DNA of 64,000 nucleotides, taken from contig NZ_CP060418.1 of the NCBI RefSeq assembly GCF_014298075.1, forward strand, positions 2,356,001-2,420,000, in the 5' to 3' direction. Under the pieces are notes generated by a model. That model was not told the DNA's origin, did not search any database, and was given only the letters and a program-made list of their open reading frames with translations. How positions within the stretch are numbered: position 1 is the stretch's first letter; each line of letters opens with the position of its first letter. A program made the translations under genes and the position numbers. Below, in pieces: positions 29,813 through 40,680 of the stretch. The stretch is from Enterobacter sp. JUb54 (GTDB taxonomy: Bacteria; Pseudomonadota; Gammaproteobacteria; Enterobacterales; Enterobacteriaceae).

Positions 29813-29832
29813 TTAATCAATCGATTGATTAA
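29813..29832. promoter_or_regulatory. Perfect 20-bp palindrome, CecR operator
   Basis: TTAATCAATCGATTGATTAA is a perfect palindrome between divergent rhlE and cecR, 15 bases before the cecR start. A TetR-family repressor such as CecR is expected to bind such a site and control itself and ybhGFSR, and rhlE on the other side. Confidence 0.8.
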
Positions 29833-29847
29833 TTCTTTAACGCCGCG

Positions 29848-30525
29848 ATGAATACGACACCTGCAACCACCAAAGGCGAACAAGCCAAAAGCCAGTTGAT
29901 TGCCGCCGCGATCGCCCAGTTTGGTGAATACGGTCAGCATGCAACCACCCGCGATATTGCCGCGCAGGCCGGGCAAAATATCGCCGCGATCCCCTACTAT
30001 TTCGGCTCGAAAGATGACCTGTATCTCGCCTGCGCGCAGTGGATTGCCGATTTCATCAGCCATAATTTTCACCCTCATGCCGATGCGGCAGAAGCGCTGC
30101 TGAATACCCCGTCACCGGATAAGGCCGCCATTCGCGGGCTGATCCTGCGTGCCTGCCAGAACATGATTTTACTGCTGACCCAGGACGACACGGTGAATCT
30201 CAGCAAATTCATCTCTCGCGAGCAGCTCTCGCCGACCCCGGCCTATCAGCTGATCCACAGCCAGGTGATCGCCCCGCTTCACCGCTACCTGACCCGTTTA
30301 ATCGCCGCGTTTACCGGTCTGGACGCCGATGACACACAAATGATCCTCCACACCCACGCGCTGCTGGGGGAAATTCTCGCGTTCCGTCTCGGGCGGGAAA
30401 CCATTTTGCTGCGCACCGGATGGGCGCAGTTCGACGAAGAAAAAACTGAGCAAATTTACCAGGTTGTCGCCTGCCACATTGATTTTGTTCTGCAAGGGTT
30501 ATCGCAAAGGAGTCTGGGATCATGA
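29848..30525 (+). CDS. cecR: TetR-family regulator CecR (YbiH)
   Basis: A 225-residue repressor. The N-terminal helix-turn-helix (about 20-65) shows [31 protein letters not shown]; the C-terminal ligand domain has [15 protein letters not shown]. It matches E. coli YbiH/CecR, which controls sensitivity to cefoperazone and chloramphenicol through ybhGFSR and rhlE. The stop overlaps the ybhG start (ATGA), so regulator and exporter form one operon. Confidence 0.94.
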   Translation: MNTTPATTKGEQAKSQLIAAAIAQFGEYGQHATTRDIAAQAGQNIAAIPYYFGSKDDLYLACAQWIADFISHNFHPHADAAEALLNTPSPDKAAIRGLILRACQNMILLLTQDDTVNLSKFISREQLSPTPAYQLIHSQVIAPLHRYLTRLIAAFTGLDADDTQMILHTHALLGEILAFRLGRETILLRTGWAQFDEEKTEQIYQVVACHIDFVLQGLSQRSLGS

Positions 30526-31517
30526 AAAAACCCGTCGTTATCGTGTTGTTAGTTTTGCTGCTGATCGCCGCATGCGGCGGCGGCTGGTGGTGGTATCAAA
30601 GCAGTCAGCATCGGGAGCTGACCCTGTATGGCAACGTCGATATTCGGACCGTCAACATGAGCTTCCGCGTTGGCGGACGGCTGGCGTCGCTGGACGTTGA
30701 TGAGGGCGATAAGATTCAGGCCGGGCAGACGCTGGGCCAGTTGGATCGCGCCCCCTATGAAAACGCCTTACAGCAGGCGCAGGCCAATGTCTCCACCGCC
30801 CAGGCGCAATACGACCTGATGATGGCGGGCTACCGGGCGGAAGAGATAGCCCAGGCCGCCGCCGCGGTTAAACAGGCGCAGGCCGCCTATGACTACGCGC
30901 AAAACTTCTATCAGCGCCAGTTGGGGTTGCGCCAGAGCAGCGCTATCTCGGTGAACGATCTTGAAAACGCACGCTCCTCCCGCGACCAGGCGCAGGCGAC
31001 GCTGAAGTCTGCTCAGGACAAACTGCGTCAGTATCGCGCCGGTAACCGCCCGCAGGAAATTGCCCAGGCCAAAGCCAGCCTTGAGCAGGCGCAGGCGGCC
31101 TTAGCGCAGGCGAAGCTCGATCTGCACGACACCACGCTCGTCGCCCCGTCCGATGGCATGCTGATGACCCGCGCCGTCGAGCCGGGCAGCATGCTCAGCG
31201 CCGGCGGGACGGTCATGACGCTGTCGTTAACCCATCCGGTGTGGGTTCGCGCCTACATCGATGAAAAAAATCTCGGCCAGGCGACGCCCGGACGTGAAGT
31301 GCTGCTGTACACCGATAGCCGCCCGAACCAGCCCTGGCACGGCAAAATTGGCTTCGTCTCACCGACGGCTGAATTTACGCCGAAGACCGTAGAGACGCCG
31401 GATTTACGTACCGACCTCGTCTATCGTCTGCGTATTATCGTGGCCGATGCCGATGATTCGCTGCGCCAGGGGATGCCGGTTACCATCACCTTCAGCAACG
31501 GGAACGGACATGAATGA
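30522..31517 (+). CDS. ybhG: YbhG, HlyD-family periplasmic adaptor
   Basis: A 331-residue membrane-fusion protein that joins an ABC exporter to the outer membrane. It has an N-terminal anchor helix (residues 5-25), a biotinyl-lipoyl-like half, a long alpha-helical hairpin rich in Gln/Ala (about 80-205) and a barrel domain. It is colinear with E. coli YbhG. The start overlaps cecR by 4 bases, and the stop overlaps ybhF by 8. Confidence 0.93.
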   Translation: MKKPVVIVLLVLLLIAACGGGWWWYQSSQHRELTLYGNVDIRTVNMSFRVGGRLASLDVDEGDKIQAGQTLGQLDRAPYENALQQAQANVSTAQAQYDLMMAGYRAEEIAQAAAAVKQAQAAYDYAQNFYQRQLGLRQSSAISVNDLENARSSRDQAQATLKSAQDKLRQYRAGNRPQEIAQAKASLEQAQAALAQAKLDLHDTTLVAPSDGMLMTRAVEPGSMLSAGGTVMTLSLTHPVWVRAYIDEKNLGQATPGREVLLYTDSRPNQPWHGKIGFVSPTAEFTPKTVETPDLRTDLVYRLRIIVADADDSLRQGMPVTITFSNGNGHE

Positions 31518-33249
31518 GGATGTTATCACCCTCAGCGGGCTGACCCGTCGTTTTGCCGGCATGGACCGCCCCGCCGTGGCGCCGCTTAACTGCACCATTC
31601 ACGCCGGCTACGTGACCGGGCTGGTAGGCCCTGACGGCGCGGGGAAAACCACCCTGATGCGCATGCTGGCTGGCCTGTTGAAGGCCGACGGCGGCAGCGC
31701 CAGGGTGCTCGGTTTCGATCCGATTGCCGACGACAGCGCGCTGCACGCGATACTCGGCTACATGCCGCAGAAATTCGGCCTGTATGAAGACCTGACGGTA
31801 ATGGAAAACCTCACGCTGTATGCCGATCTGCGCAGCGTCACCGGCGAGGCGCGCAAACAGACCTTCGCCCGGCTGCTGGAGTTTACCTCCCTCGGCCCCT
31901 TTACCGACCGGCTGGCGGGGAAACTGTCCGGCGGCATGAAGCAGAAACTGGGCCTCGCCTGTACCCTGGTGGGCGAGCCGAAGGTGCTGCTGCTCGATGA
32001 ACCCGGCGTCGGCGTTGACCCAATCTCTCGCCGCGAGCTGTGGCAAATGGTGCACGAACTGGCGGGGGACGGGATGCTGATCCTCTGGAGCACCTCCTAC
32101 CTTGATGAAGCGGAGCAGTGCCGCGACGTGCTGCTGATGAACGAAGGCCAGCTACTGTACCAGGGCGAGCCGAAAGCCTTGACCCAGACCATGGCCGGGC
32201 GCAGCTTCCTCGTTTCCAGTCGCGAAGAGAACAACCGTCGCCTGCTGCAGCGCGCGCTGAAGCTGCCGCAGATCAGCGATGGCGTTATTCAGGGGAAATC
32301 GGTACGGCTGATCCTCAAAAAAGAGGCCACCATTGACGAAGTACAGCACAACAGCCAGATGCCGGCGCTGGAAATAGCCGAAACCATCCCGCGCTTTGAA
32401 GATGCCTTTATCGATCTGCTGGGCGGCGCCGCCACCGCCGAATCGCCGCTGGGGGAGATAATCCACCGCGTCGAGGGCAACCATGATGAGACGGTCATCG
32501 AAGCCCAAAGCCTGACCAAAAAATTTGGCGACTTTGCCGCCACCGACCACGTCGATTTCAGCGTCAAGCGCGGGGAAATTTTCGGCCTGCTCGGCCCCAA
32601 CGGCGCCGGAAAATCCACCACCTTCAAGATGATGTGCGGCCTGCTGGTTCCGACCTCCGGCAAGGCGCTGGTGCTGGGGATGGATCTGAAAGTCGGCTCC
32701 GGCAAGGCGCGCCAGCACCTGGGCTATATGGCGCAGAAGTTTTCGCTGTACGGCAACCTGACCGTGGAGCAAAACCTGCGTTTCTTCTCCGGCGTGTACG
32801 GCCTGCGAGGCCGGGCGCAGAACGAGAAAATCGCCCGCATGAGCGACGCCTTTGGGCTGCAAAGCATCGCCAGCCATGCCGCCGATGAGCTGCCGCTCGG
32901 TTATAAGCAACGTCTGGCGCTGGCCTGCTCGCTGATGCATGAGCCGGATATTCTGTTTCTCGATGAGCCGACATCCGGCGTTGACCCCATCACCCGCCGT
33001 GAATTCTGGCTGCATATTAATAGCATGGTGGATAAAGGGGTCACGGTGATGGTCACCACCCACTTTATGGACGAGGCCGAGTATTGCGATCGCATTGGCC
33101 TGGTGTACCACGGCAAACTGATCGCCAGCGGCACGCCGGATGCCCTGAAGGCGCTGGCGGCGAACGATGAACAGCCCGATCCCACCATGGAACAGGCGTT
33201 TATCACCCTGATTCACGATTGGGATAAGGAGCATGCTCGTGAGCGCTAA
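31510..33249 (+). CDS. ybhF: YbhF, duplicated ABC ATPase of an exporter
   Basis: A 579-residue protein with two ABC domains in one chain. The first Walker A is GPDGAGKTT (about 38-46) with LSGGMKQK; the second is GPNGAGKST (about 365-373). The second signature region reads LPLGYKQR, so the second site departs from LSGGQ. I start at ATG 31510, which is inside the 3' end of ybhG, as in E. coli YbhF (578 aa). With YbhG, YbhS and YbhR it forms a tripartite drug and cation exporter. Confidence 0.93.
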   Translation: MNEDVITLSGLTRRFAGMDRPAVAPLNCTIHAGYVTGLVGPDGAGKTTLMRMLAGLLKADGGSARVLGFDPIADDSALHAILGYMPQKFGLYEDLTVMENLTLYADLRSVTGEARKQTFARLLEFTSLGPFTDRLAGKLSGGMKQKLGLACTLVGEPKVLLLDEPGVGVDPISRRELWQMVHELAGDGMLILWSTSYLDEAEQCRDVLLMNEGQLLYQGEPKALTQTMAGRSFLVSSREENNRRLLQRALKLPQISDGVIQGKSVRLILKKEATIDEVQHNSQMPALEIAETIPRFEDAFIDLLGGAATAESPLGEIIHRVEGNHDETVIEAQSLTKKFGDFAATDHVDFSVKRGEIFGLLGPNGAGKSTTFKMMCGLLVPTSGKALVLGMDLKVGSGKARQHLGYMAQKFSLYGNLTVEQNLRFFSGVYGLRGRAQNEKIARMSDAFGLQSIASHAADELPLGYKQRLALACSLMHEPDILFLDEPTSGVDPITRREFWLHINSMVDKGVTVMVTTHFMDEAEYCDRIGLVYHGKLIASGTPDALKALAANDEQPDPTMEQAFITLIHDWDKEHARER

Positions 33250-34372
33250 GATCCTGTCATGGCGACGCGTCCGCGCCCTGTGTGTCAAAGAGACGCGACA
33301 GATTATTCGCGACCCCAGCAGCTGGCTGATTGCAGTGGTCATCCCCCTGCTGCTGCTGTTTATTTTTGGCTACGGTATTAACCTCGACTCCAGCAAGCTG
33401 AAAGTCGGCGTTCTGCTGGAGCAGCGCAGCGAAGAGGCGCTGGATTTCGTGCACACCATGACCGGCTCGCCCTATATTGACGCCACGGTCAGCGACAATC
33501 GTCAGCAGCTCATTCAGCTGATGCAGGCGGGGAAAATTCGCGGCCTGGTGGTTATCCCGGTCGATTTCGACCAGAAGATGGCGCGCCCCGGCGACGATGC
33601 TCCGATTCAGTTGATTACCGATGGCAGCGAGCCCAATACCGCCAACTTTGCTCAGGGCTACATCGAGGGCATCTGGCAAATCTGGCAGCAGCAGCGGGCA
33701 GAGGATCGCGGTGAAACCTTTGAACCGCTGATTGATGTCCAGATGCGCTACTGGTTCAACCCGGCTGCCATCAGCCAGCACTTTATTATTCCCGGGGCGA
33801 TTACCATCATTATGACGGTGGTCGGCGCGATTCTGACCTCGCTGGTGGTGGCGCGCGAATGGGAGCGCGGCACCATGGAGGCGCTGCTGTCGACCGAGAT
33901 CACCCGCGCCGAACTGCTGCTATGTAAGCTGATCCCCTACTATTTCCTTGGCATGCTGGCGATGCTGCTGTGCATGCTGGTGGCGGTCTTTATTCTCGGC
34001 GTGCCGTTTCGCGGTTCGCTGGTGATCCTGTTTTTGATAACCAGCCTGTTTTTACTCAGCACGTTGGGAATGGGCTTGTTGATTTCGACCATCACCCGCA
34101 ACCAGTTTAACGCCGCGCAGGTGGCGCTCAACGCCGCCTTTCTGCCGTCGATTATGCTCTCGGGGTTTATTTTCCAGATCGACAGTATGCCGGCGGTGAT
34201 CCGCGCGGTGACCTACGTGATCCCGGCACGCTATTTTGTCAGCACCCTGCAAAGTCTGTTTCTGGCGGGCAATATTCCGGTGGTGCTGCTGGTGAACACG
34301 CTGTTTTTAATTGCTTCGGCGGTAATGTTTATCGGCCTGACGTGGCTGAAGACCAAACGACGCCTGGATTAA
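33239..34372 (+). CDS. ybhS: YbhS, ABC-2 type permease
   Basis: A 377-residue membrane subunit of the YbhGFSR exporter: a hydrophobic anchor near residues 30-50, a large periplasmic loop (about 55-175), then five C-terminal helices. I choose GTG 33239 because AAGGAG is 7 bases upstream; the ATG at 33233 is only one base from that site. This start gives [10 protein letters not shown] and a length equal to E. coli YbhS (377 aa). The start lies inside the ybhF 3' end. Confidence 0.93.
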   Translation: MSAKILSWRRVRALCVKETRQIIRDPSSWLIAVVIPLLLLFIFGYGINLDSSKLKVGVLLEQRSEEALDFVHTMTGSPYIDATVSDNRQQLIQLMQAGKIRGLVVIPVDFDQKMARPGDDAPIQLITDGSEPNTANFAQGYIEGIWQIWQQQRAEDRGETFEPLIDVQMRYWFNPAAISQHFIIPGAITIIMTVVGAILTSLVVAREWERGTMEALLSTEITRAELLLCKLIPYYFLGMLAMLLCMLVAVFILGVPFRGSLVILFLITSLFLLSTLGMGLLISTITRNQFNAAQVALNAAFLPSIMLSGFIFQIDSMPAVIRAVTYVIPARYFVSTLQSLFLAGNIPVVLLVNTLFLIASAVMFIGLTWLKTKRRLD

Positions 34373-34420
34373 CATGACGCGCCAACCTGAAATAACAGGC
34401 CGTTTACAGGGAGACTGACT

Positions 34421-35527
34421 ATGTTCCATCGCCTATGGACCTTAATCCGCAAAGAACTGCAATCGCTACTGCGCGAGCCGCAGACGCGGGCGATTTTGAT
34501 TATGCCGGTCCTGCTTCAGGTGCTGCTGTTTCCCTTCGCCGCCACCCTGGAAGTCACCAACGCCACCATTGCCATCTACAACGAAGACAACGGTCGTCAT
34601 GCGGTGGAGCTGACCCAGCGTTTCGCCCGGGCCAAGGCATTCACCCACGTGCTGCTGCTGAAAAGCCCGCAGGAGATCCGCCCGACCATCGATGAGCAAA
34701 AAGCGTTATTGCTGATCCGCTTCCCGGCGGATTTCTCACGCGACCTCGACACCAACCAGACCGCACCGCTCCAGCTGCTGCTCGACGGGCGCAACTCGAA
34801 CAGCGCGCAGATCGCCGCTAACTATCTGCAGCAGATCGTCAAAAACTACCAGCAGGAGTTGCTGGAAGGGAAAGCGAAACCAAACAACAGCGAGCTGATC
34901 GTCCGCAACTGGTACAACCCGAACCTCGACTACAAGTGGTTCGTGGTGCCGTCGCTGATCGCCATGATCACCACCATCGGGGTGATGATCGTCACGTCGC
35001 TGTCGGTCGCCCGCGAGCGCGAGCAAGGTACCCTCGATCAGCTGCTGGTGTCGCCGCTGGCCACCTGGCAAATTTTCGTCGGTAAAGCGGTACCGGCGCT
35101 GATCGTCGCTACGCTGCAGGCCACCATCGTGCTGGCGATTGGCATCTGGGCCTATCAAATCCCCTTCGCCGGGTCGCTGATGCTGTTCTACTTTACGATG
35201 GTGGTTTACGGGCTGTCGCTGGTGGGCTTCGGGCTGCTGATTTCATCCCTGTGCTCAACGCAGCAGCAGGCCTTTATCGGCGTCTTCGTCTTTATGATGC
35301 CGGCGATTTTGCTCTCCGGTTACGTTTCGCCGGTGGAGAATATGCCGCAGTGGCTGCAGGACGTGACCTGGATAAACCCGATTCGTCACTTTACCGATAT
35401 TACCAAGCAGATATATCTGAAGGATGCGAGTCTGGATATTGTGTGGGGAAGTTTGTGGCCGTTGCTGGTGATTGCCGCCACCACCGGGTCGGCGGCGTAT
35501 GCGATGTTTCGCCGGAAGATAGCCTGA
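34421..35527 (+). CDS. ybhR: YbhR, ABC-2 type permease
   Basis: A 368-residue partner of YbhS with the same plan: N-terminal helix, periplasmic loop and a five-helix C-terminal block ([23 protein letters not shown] onwards). It is equal in length to E. coli YbhR. It lies 48 bases after ybhS. Two different permease subunits suggest a heterodimeric channel. Confidence 0.93.
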   Translation: MFHRLWTLIRKELQSLLREPQTRAILIMPVLLQVLLFPFAATLEVTNATIAIYNEDNGRHAVELTQRFARAKAFTHVLLLKSPQEIRPTIDEQKALLLIRFPADFSRDLDTNQTAPLQLLLDGRNSNSAQIAANYLQQIVKNYQQELLEGKAKPNNSELIVRNWYNPNLDYKWFVVPSLIAMITTIGVMIVTSLSVAREREQGTLDQLLVSPLATWQIFVGKAVPALIVATLQATIVLAIGIWAYQIPFAGSLMLFYFTMVVYGLSLVGFGLLISSLCSTQQQAFIGVFVFMMPAILLSGYVSPVENMPQWLQDVTWINPIRHFTDITKQIYLKDASLDIVWGSLWPLLVIAATTGSAAYAMFRRKIA

Positions 35528-35560
35528 ACGCTTGAGGGGCTCCCCGTCATCGTTCAGGCT
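35521..35560. terminator. Long inverted repeat at the ybhR stop
   Basis: Arms AGCCTGAACG and CGTTCAGGCT pair perfectly around a 20-base interior that contains GGGG-CT-CCCC. It lies between the convergent ybhR and ybhQ genes and overlaps the ybhR stop codon. No T tract follows. Confidence 0.45.
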
Positions 35561-35574
35561 GTCTCAGCCACAGG

Positions 35575-36012
35575 TTATCTGTGTTTATGCGGATTCACGG
35601 CGTTGCTACCCTGATGCAGTCCGAAGGCTTTAGGGTAACGACTTTTATCTTTCGCCAGCAGGGATACCACCGCCGGACCTGCCAGAATCGCCAGGCCAGC
35701 CACGGCCAGCAGCAGATTGTTATGCAGCACGCGGGACAGCAGCCACAGCACGATCACCGCCACGCCAAAGTACCAGGTGGTGGTGAGCTCCTCAAGGAAG
35801 TCACCGACGTCACGCCAGCGTGAATCATGGTGACGCTGTAAAAACAGCATCGACAGTAACGTGACGCCATACAGCACGCACAGCCCTAATCCGACGTGCA
35901 CCAGCACGCCACTCATCCAACCCATCACCAGTACTGCCACGACCAGTAGATGCAACATAATCTGCCAGCAACTGAGTCCAGTTGCGACGCGTACACGTTG
36001 TTGCCACTTCAT
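35575..36012 (-). CDS. ybhQ: Inner membrane protein YbhQ
   Basis: A 145-residue protein with about four hydrophobic helices (for example IMLHLLVVAVLVMGWMSGVL and YFGVAVIVLWLLSRVL). The N-terminal 115 residues match E. coli YbhQ (136 aa) well; the C-terminus (KSRYPKAFGLHQGSNAVNPHKHR) differs and is a little longer. AGGAGAG precedes the ATG. No function is known. Confidence 0.88.
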   Translation of the reverse strand: MKWQQRVRVATGLSCWQIMLHLLVVAVLVMGWMSGVLVHVGLGLCVLYGVTLLSMLFLQRHHDSRWRDVGDFLEELTTTWYFGVAVIVLWLLSRVLHNNLLLAVAGLAILAGPAVVSLLAKDKSRYPKAFGLHQGSNAVNPHKHR

Positions 36013-36143
36013 GGCTTCTCTCCTGAAGGATCTTTATCTATAGCTCAGAGTACCGCACTTTACGGAAAATTCCGTAACACCGCATCTTTTTGTGACACCT
36101 ACTACACTATTTCATTCAGGAAAGTGACATTGACTGGAGAAAT

Positions 36144-36905
36144 ATGGTCGAGAAATCGCACGGATGGTCGTTCAATGTACTGACCCTTAACATTCATAAA
36201 GGGTTCACGACGTTTAACCGACGCTTCATGCTGCCGGAGCTGCGTGACGCCGTCAGAAGCGTCAGCGCCGACATCGTGTGTCTGCAGGAAGTTACCGGGG
36301 AGCATACCGTTCACCCGCAGAATGTCGATAACTGGCCGGACGATCCCCATTATGAATTCCTGGCCGACTCGCTGTGGAGCGACTACGCCTACGGGCGCAA
36401 TGCGGTCTACCCGCAAGGGCACCACGGCAACGCTGTCCTCTCCCGCTTTCCCATCGAATATCATGAAAATATCGATATTTCCGTGGGCGACAGCGAAAAG
36501 CGCGGCCTGCTGTACTGCCGGATCGTGGTACCGGAAAGCACCGTGGCGCTGCACCTGCTGTGCGTGCACCTGGGCCTGAGCGCCCGGCAGCGCCGCGCCC
36601 AGCTGGCGATGCTCGCCGGGCGGGTTAATCGCCTGCCCGCCGCAGAACCGGTAGTGGTGGCCGGAGACTTTAACGACTGGCGCCAGCAGGCTAACCACCC
36701 GCTGAAGGCCCAGGCCGGGCTGGAGGAGATCTTCACCCGCGCCCGCGGTCGCCCGGCGAGAACCTTCCCGGCCGGGTTTCCGCTGCTGCGCCTGGATCGG
36801 ATCTACGTGAAAAATACCCGCGCCAGCCAACCAACCGCCCTGGCGCGTCATCCCTGGCGTCGCCTGTCGGATCATGCTCCGCTGAGCGTGGAGATTCAGC
36901 TATGA
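36144..36905 (+). CDS. ybhP: YbhP, endonuclease/exonuclease/phosphatase-family protein
   Basis: A 253-residue protein with the EEP (DNase I-like) fold: [10 protein letters not shown] at the start, VCLQEV (metal-binding Glu) near residue 49, GDFNDWR (Asp/Asn) near 174 and SDHAPLSVE (catalytic His) at the end. It lies upstream of clsB with an ATGA overlap. In E. coli the ybhP-clsB pair goes together and YbhP helps ClsB make cardiolipin-type lipids. Confidence 0.92.
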   Translation: MVEKSHGWSFNVLTLNIHKGFTTFNRRFMLPELRDAVRSVSADIVCLQEVTGEHTVHPQNVDNWPDDPHYEFLADSLWSDYAYGRNAVYPQGHHGNAVLSRFPIEYHENIDISVGDSEKRGLLYCRIVVPESTVALHLLCVHLGLSARQRRAQLAMLAGRVNRLPAAEPVVVAGDFNDWRQQANHPLKAQAGLEEIFTRARGRPARTFPAGFPLLRLDRIYVKNTRASQPTALARHPWRRLSDHAPLSVEIQL

Positions 36906-38140
36906 AATGCCGTTGGCAGGAAGGAAACCGCATCCGTTTACTGGAGAATGGCGATAACTACTATCCGGCCCTGTTCGCCGCCATTGCCCGCGCGCAGCGC
37001 AAAGTGATCCTCGAAACCTTTATCTGGTTTGAAGATGATGTCGGCTGGCAGCTCCACGCGGCGCTGCTGCAGGCCGCCCGGCGCGGGATCCAGGTGGAAG
37101 TGCTGCTCGACGGCTACGGCTCACCCGACCTAAGCGCCAGTTTCGTCGATGAACTGAGCGCCGCCGGCGTGATATTTCGCTACTACGATCCGCGCCCGCG
37201 GCTGCTCGGCATGCGCACCAATCTGTTTCGCCGCATGCATCGCAAAATCGTGGTGATTGATGAAACGACGGCCTTTGTCGGGGGCATTAACTACTCCGCC
37301 GAACACATGACCGATTATGGCCCGGAAGCAAAACAAGATTACGCCGTGCAGGTCGAAGGGCCAGTGGTTCTGGATATTCTGCAGTTTGAGCTGGAAAACC
37401 TGCCTGACAACGCCTCAACCCGCCGCCGCTGGCTGCGCCGCCGACACCCGCCGGAAGTTAACCGCAGCCCCGGTGAGGCCCAGGCGCTGTTTGTCTGGCG
37501 GGATAATCATGAACATCGCGATGATATTGAACGGCATTATCTGAAGATGCTGACCAGCGCCCGCCGGGAAGTGATCATCGCCAATGCCTACTTTTTCCCC
37601 GGCTACCGGCTGCTGCATGCGATGCGCAATGCCGCCCGCCGCGGCGTGCGGGTGAAGCTGATTGTGCAGGGCGAGCCGGATATTCCCATTGTTAAAGTCG
37701 GCGCCCGCCTGCTGTATCGCTATCTGGTCAAAGGGGGCGTGCAGATATTTGAGTACCGCCGCCGCCCGCTGCACGGCAAAGTGGCCCTCGCGGACGATCA
37801 CTGGGCCACCGTCGGCTCCAGCAATCTCGACCCGCTGAGCCTGTCGTTAAATCTCGAAGCGAACCTGATTATCCACGATCGCGAGTTCAATCAGACCCTG
37901 CGCGACAATCTTGACGGGCTTATCGCCCAGGACTGCAAGCAGGTGGATAAATCGATGCTGCCCACCCGCAGCTGGTGGAATCTGGGTCAGAGCGTGATTG
38001 CCTTCCACTTTTTACGTCACTTCCCGGCCTGGGTCGGCTGGCTGCCAGCCCATACGCCGCAGCTGGCGCGGGTCAACCCGCCGGTTCAGCCGGAAATTGA
38101 AACTCAGGATCGGCTGGACGCACAAAATCAGGAAGTGTAA
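36902..38140 (+). CDS. clsB: Cardiolipin synthase B (ClsB)
   Basis: A 412-residue phospholipase D-superfamily enzyme that makes cardiolipin from phosphatidylglycerol. It has two HKD motifs: [18 protein letters not shown] (about 113-130) and [18 protein letters not shown] (about 292-309). It matches E. coli YbhO/ClsB (413 aa). The gene after it in E. coli, ybhN, is not present here; 38141-38217 leads straight to ybhL. Confidence 0.95.
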   Translation: MKCRWQEGNRIRLLENGDNYYPALFAAIARAQRKVILETFIWFEDDVGWQLHAALLQAARRGIQVEVLLDGYGSPDLSASFVDELSAAGVIFRYYDPRPRLLGMRTNLFRRMHRKIVVIDETTAFVGGINYSAEHMTDYGPEAKQDYAVQVEGPVVLDILQFELENLPDNASTRRRWLRRRHPPEVNRSPGEAQALFVWRDNHEHRDDIERHYLKMLTSARREVIIANAYFFPGYRLLHAMRNAARRGVRVKLIVQGEPDIPIVKVGARLLYRYLVKGGVQIFEYRRRPLHGKVALADDHWATVGSSNLDPLSLSLNLEANLIIHDREFNQTLRDNLDGLIAQDCKQVDKSMLPTRSWWNLGQSVIAFHFLRHFPAWVGWLPAHTPQLARVNPPVQPEIETQDRLDAQNQEV

Positions 38141-38168
38141 TTGCAGGCAACGGCGTGCAGGAGATATC

Positions 38169-38196
38169 GCCCCGGTAACGCAATGCGTCCCGGGGC
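38169..38196. terminator. Hairpin between clsB and ybhL
   Basis: A stem of GCCCCGG and CCGGGGC with a longer loop lies between convergent genes. No T run follows. Confidence 0.4.
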
Positions 38197-38217
38197 TGAT
38201 AATGGTGATGGGGTTTC

Positions 38218-38922
38218 TTAACGGCGGTTGCCGAAAATACGCAACAGCATCAGGAACAGGTTGATAAAGTCCAGATACAGCGTCAGGGCGCCGAGTATGG
38301 CGTATTTGCGCAGCGTTGAACCGTCGCGGGTATCGATCTGCTCGCCGATGTTTTTCAGCTTCTGGGTGTCATAGGCGGTCAGGCCGACAAAGACAATCAC
38401 CCCGATATAGGTAATCACCCACATCAAAGCTTCACTCTTCAGCCAGAAGTTAACCAGTGACGCCAGAACAATACCAATCAAGCCCATAAACAGCATGTTG
38501 CCGAAGCCGCTGAGATCGCGTTTGGTGGTATAGCCGTACAGGCTCATGATGCCAAACATCCCGCCGCTGATCACAAAGGTGCTGGCAATCGACGAGTAGG
38601 TGTAGACCAGAAAAATGCTGGATAGCGTCAGCCCGGTCAACGCCGAATAGAGCATAAACAGCGTGGTCATTACCCCAGCACTCAGCCGCTGTACCATCCC
38701 GGAGAGCACGAAGACCAGCGCCAGCTGGGCAATAACCAACCCGATAATGACCAGTTGGCTGGAGAAAATAAACATTCTCACCGCCGGGGTATTGGCGGCA
38801 AACCAGGCAATAAAGGCGGTCAGCAGCAGGCCGACCGTCATCCAGCCGTAAACCTGAGCCATATAGGTTTGCAGGCCGCTTCGCACCTGAACGATGGAAT
38901 CTGAACGTGGGAATCTGTCCAT
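38218..38922 (-). CDS. ybhL: YbhL, Bax inhibitor-1/YccA family inner membrane protein
   Basis: A 234-residue protein with seven predicted membrane helices and the BI-1 domain, including YGYTTKRDLSGFGNMLFMGLIG and the end LYLDFINLFLMLLRIFG with the two conserved Asp residues. It matches E. coli YbhL. The start has AGGAGA nearby. The family may conduct calcium, but YbhL function is not known. It is downstream of moaE on the same strand. Confidence 0.92.
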   Translation of the reverse strand: MDRFPRSDSIVQVRSGLQTYMAQVYGWMTVGLLLTAFIAWFAANTPAVRMFIFSSQLVIIGLVIAQLALVFVLSGMVQRLSAGVMTTLFMLYSALTGLTLSSIFLVYTYSSIASTFVISGGMFGIMSLYGYTTKRDLSGFGNMLFMGLIGIVLASLVNFWLKSEALMWVITYIGVIVFVGLTAYDTQKLKNIGEQIDTRDGSTLRKYAILGALTLYLDFINLFLMLLRIFGNRR

Positions 38923-38967
38923 GACTATCTCCTGATTAACACGGTATCTCTGATTAAGCGTATCACA

Positions 38968-39420
38968 CTACCAGCGCTCTGCCGCCTGACGATCGCTATC
39001 GCGGGCATCCACCCAACGTTCGCCTTCCGGCGTCGCTTCACGCTTCCAGAACGGCGCCCGGGTTTTCAGGTAGTCCATAATGAACTCCCCGGCCTCAAAG
39101 GCGCTGCTGCGGTGGGCGCTGGTCACGCCGACAAACACAATTTCTTCGCCCGGCCACATTTCGCCGATGCGGTGAATCACCGTCACCCGGCCCAGCGACC
39201 AGCGCTCCCGCGCCAGTTCGACGATCTCCGCCAGCGACTTTTCCGTCATCCCCGGATAGTGCTCGAGGGTCAGCGCCTTCACGCTATCGCCAAGATTGTG
39301 GTTACGCACTTTGCCGGTAAAGGTCACCACCGCGCCGTCTTCATCGCGCTCGGCCAGCCACGGGTATTCGTCACCCACGCAAAAGCGTGCTGGGCTGACG
39401 ACAATGCGGGTCTGCGTCAT
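38968..39420 (-). CDS. moaE: Molybdopterin synthase large subunit MoaE
   Basis: A 150-residue catalytic subunit that, with MoaD, puts the dithiolene sulphurs into molybdopterin. It carries the family blocks DGAVVTFTGKVRNHNLGDSV and the catalytic Lys region MDYLKTRAPFWKRE. I start at MTQTRIVV (39420), equal in length to E. coli MoaE; the earlier start would overlap moaD. The start codon is 1 base after the moaD stop. Confidence 0.95.
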   Translation of the reverse strand: MTQTRIVVSPARFCVGDEYPWLAERDEDGAVVTFTGKVRNHNLGDSVKALTLEHYPGMTEKSLAEIVELARERWSLGRVTVIHRIGEMWPGEEIVFVGVTSAHRSSAFEAGEFIMDYLKTRAPFWKREATPEGERWVDARDSDRQAAERW

Positions 39421-39421
39421 C

Positions 39422-39670
39422 TTAACCCCCTGTGACCGGTGGGAAGAATGCGACTTCGTCACCGGGAGCCACCGGATGGTCAAAGTTGGTCAACGTCTGA
39501 TTGACCGCCGCCAGCAGCTTGCCCGCTTCCAGCGCCAGCGCCCAGCGATCGCCCTGGCTGGCGAGCTGTTGGCGAATAGCCTCCACCGTCAGTGGCGCGT
39601 CCGCCTCAAGCGTCAGCGCATCGGTACCGACCAGTTCGCGCACCTGAGCAAAAAACAGAACCTTAATCAT
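39422..39670 (-). CDS. moaD: Molybdopterin synthase sulphur carrier MoaD
   Basis: An 82-residue ubiquitin-like protein ending in Gly-Gly (PPVTGG), the tail that is made into a thiocarboxylate and inserted in MoaE. I start at [15 protein letters not shown] (39670). It overlaps moaC by 8 bases, which couples translation. Confidence 0.95.
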   Translation of the reverse strand: MIKVLFFAQVRELVGTDALTLEADAPLTVEAIRQQLASQGDRWALALEAGKLLAAVNQTLTNFDHPVAPGDEVAFFPPVTGG

Positions 39671-40151
39671 GGGTCTCGTCCGCCTTGAAATCACCGGATT
39701 TGCCGCCGCTTTTCGCCAGCAGGCGCACCGGGCCAATGACCATATCTTTTTGCACCGCTTTGCACATATCGTAAATCGTCAGCGCCGCAACGGAGGCCGC
39801 GGTCAGCGCCTCCATCTCAACCCCGGTTTTCCCGGTCAGGCGGCACAGCGTCTCGATGCGCACCCGGTTCTGTTCCGGCAGCGCCTGCAGGTTGACTTCA
39901 ACCTTGCTCAGCATCAGCGGATGGCACAGCGGGATCAGCTCCCAGGTCCGTTTGGCGGCCTGAATACCGGCAATACGGGCGGTGGCGAAAACATCGCCTT
40001 TGTGGTGGCTGCCGTCGATAATCATCGCCAGCGTCGCCGGCTGCATTTCGACCCAGGCTTCAGCCCGGGCTTCACGTACGGTTTCCGCTTTGGCGGAGAC
40101 GTCCACCATGTGCGCTTCGCCAGCGGCGTTAATATGCGTCAGTTGTGACAT
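39663..40151 (-). CDS. moaC: Cyclic pyranopterin monophosphate synthase MoaC
   Basis: A 162-residue enzyme that turns the MoaA product into cyclic pyranopterin monophosphate. Family blocks include [24 protein letters not shown] and [22 protein letters not shown] with the catalytic Lys. It matches E. coli MoaC (161 aa). It lies 3 bases after moaB. Confidence 0.95.
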   Translation of the reverse strand: MSQLTHINAAGEAHMVDVSAKAETVREARAEAWVEMQPATLAMIIDGSHHKGDVFATARIAGIQAAKRTWELIPLCHPLMLSKVEVNLQALPEQNRVRIETLCRLTGKTGVEMEALTAASVAALTIYDMCKAVQKDMVIGPVRLLAKSGGKSGDFKADETHD

Positions 40152-40154
40152 AGC

Positions 40155-40667
40155 TTATTTCTTAAGATGAGAGATAAAGTTGCACGGGCGCGTGCGCGCA
40201 TCCAGCTGCGGGGCAATGATGTTGTCCCACGCGGTACGACAGGCTTTGGTTGAACCCGGCATAGCAAAAATCAGGGTCCGGTTCGCCACCCCGGCAATGG
40301 CCCGGGATTGCAGGGTCGAGGTGCCAATCTCCTCAAAGGAGAGCATGCGGAATACTTCGCCAAACCCTTCCACTTCGCGATCGAACAGCGGCCGGAGCGC
40401 TTCCGGCGCCTGATCGCCATCGGTAAAACCGGTCCCGCCGTTAATCAGCACCACCTGGACGTCATCGCTGGCGATCCACGCCGACACCTGGGCGCGAATG
40501 GCGTAGCGGTTCTCTTTCACGATGGCCTTATCGGCGATGTGGTGGCCCGCCTCCTGCGCCGCGTCACGCAGCCAGTGGCCAGAGGTGTCGTCCTCTTCGC
40601 CACGGCAGCTGGATACGGTGAGAATAGCAATGCGGGTCGGGGTAAACTCAGCGCTGGTCTGACTCAT
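40155..40667 (-). CDS. moaB: Molybdopterin biosynthesis protein MoaB
   Basis: A 170-residue protein of the MogA/MoaB family that binds molybdopterin. Conserved blocks are LINGGTGFTDGDQAPEALRPLFDREVEGFGEVFR and SRAIAGVANRTLIFAMPGSTKACRTAWDNI, the last being the MPT-binding loop region. Same length as E. coli MoaB. AAGGAG precedes the ATG. An ERIC repeat separates it from moaA. Confidence 0.94.
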   Translation of the reverse strand: MSQTSAEFTPTRIAILTVSSCRGEEDDTSGHWLRDAAQEAGHHIADKAIVKENRYAIRAQVSAWIASDDVQVVLINGGTGFTDGDQAPEALRPLFDREVEGFGEVFRMLSFEEIGTSTLQSRAIAGVANRTLIFAMPGSTKACRTAWDNIIAPQLDARTRPCNFISHLKK

Positions 40668-40680
40668 CTGTTTGCTCCTT

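Noticed and set aside
32152-33342. 396-residue minus-strand frame opposite ybhF
   Set aside because: Reversed ABC ATPase codons; crosses the ybhF/ybhS junction without signals of its own.
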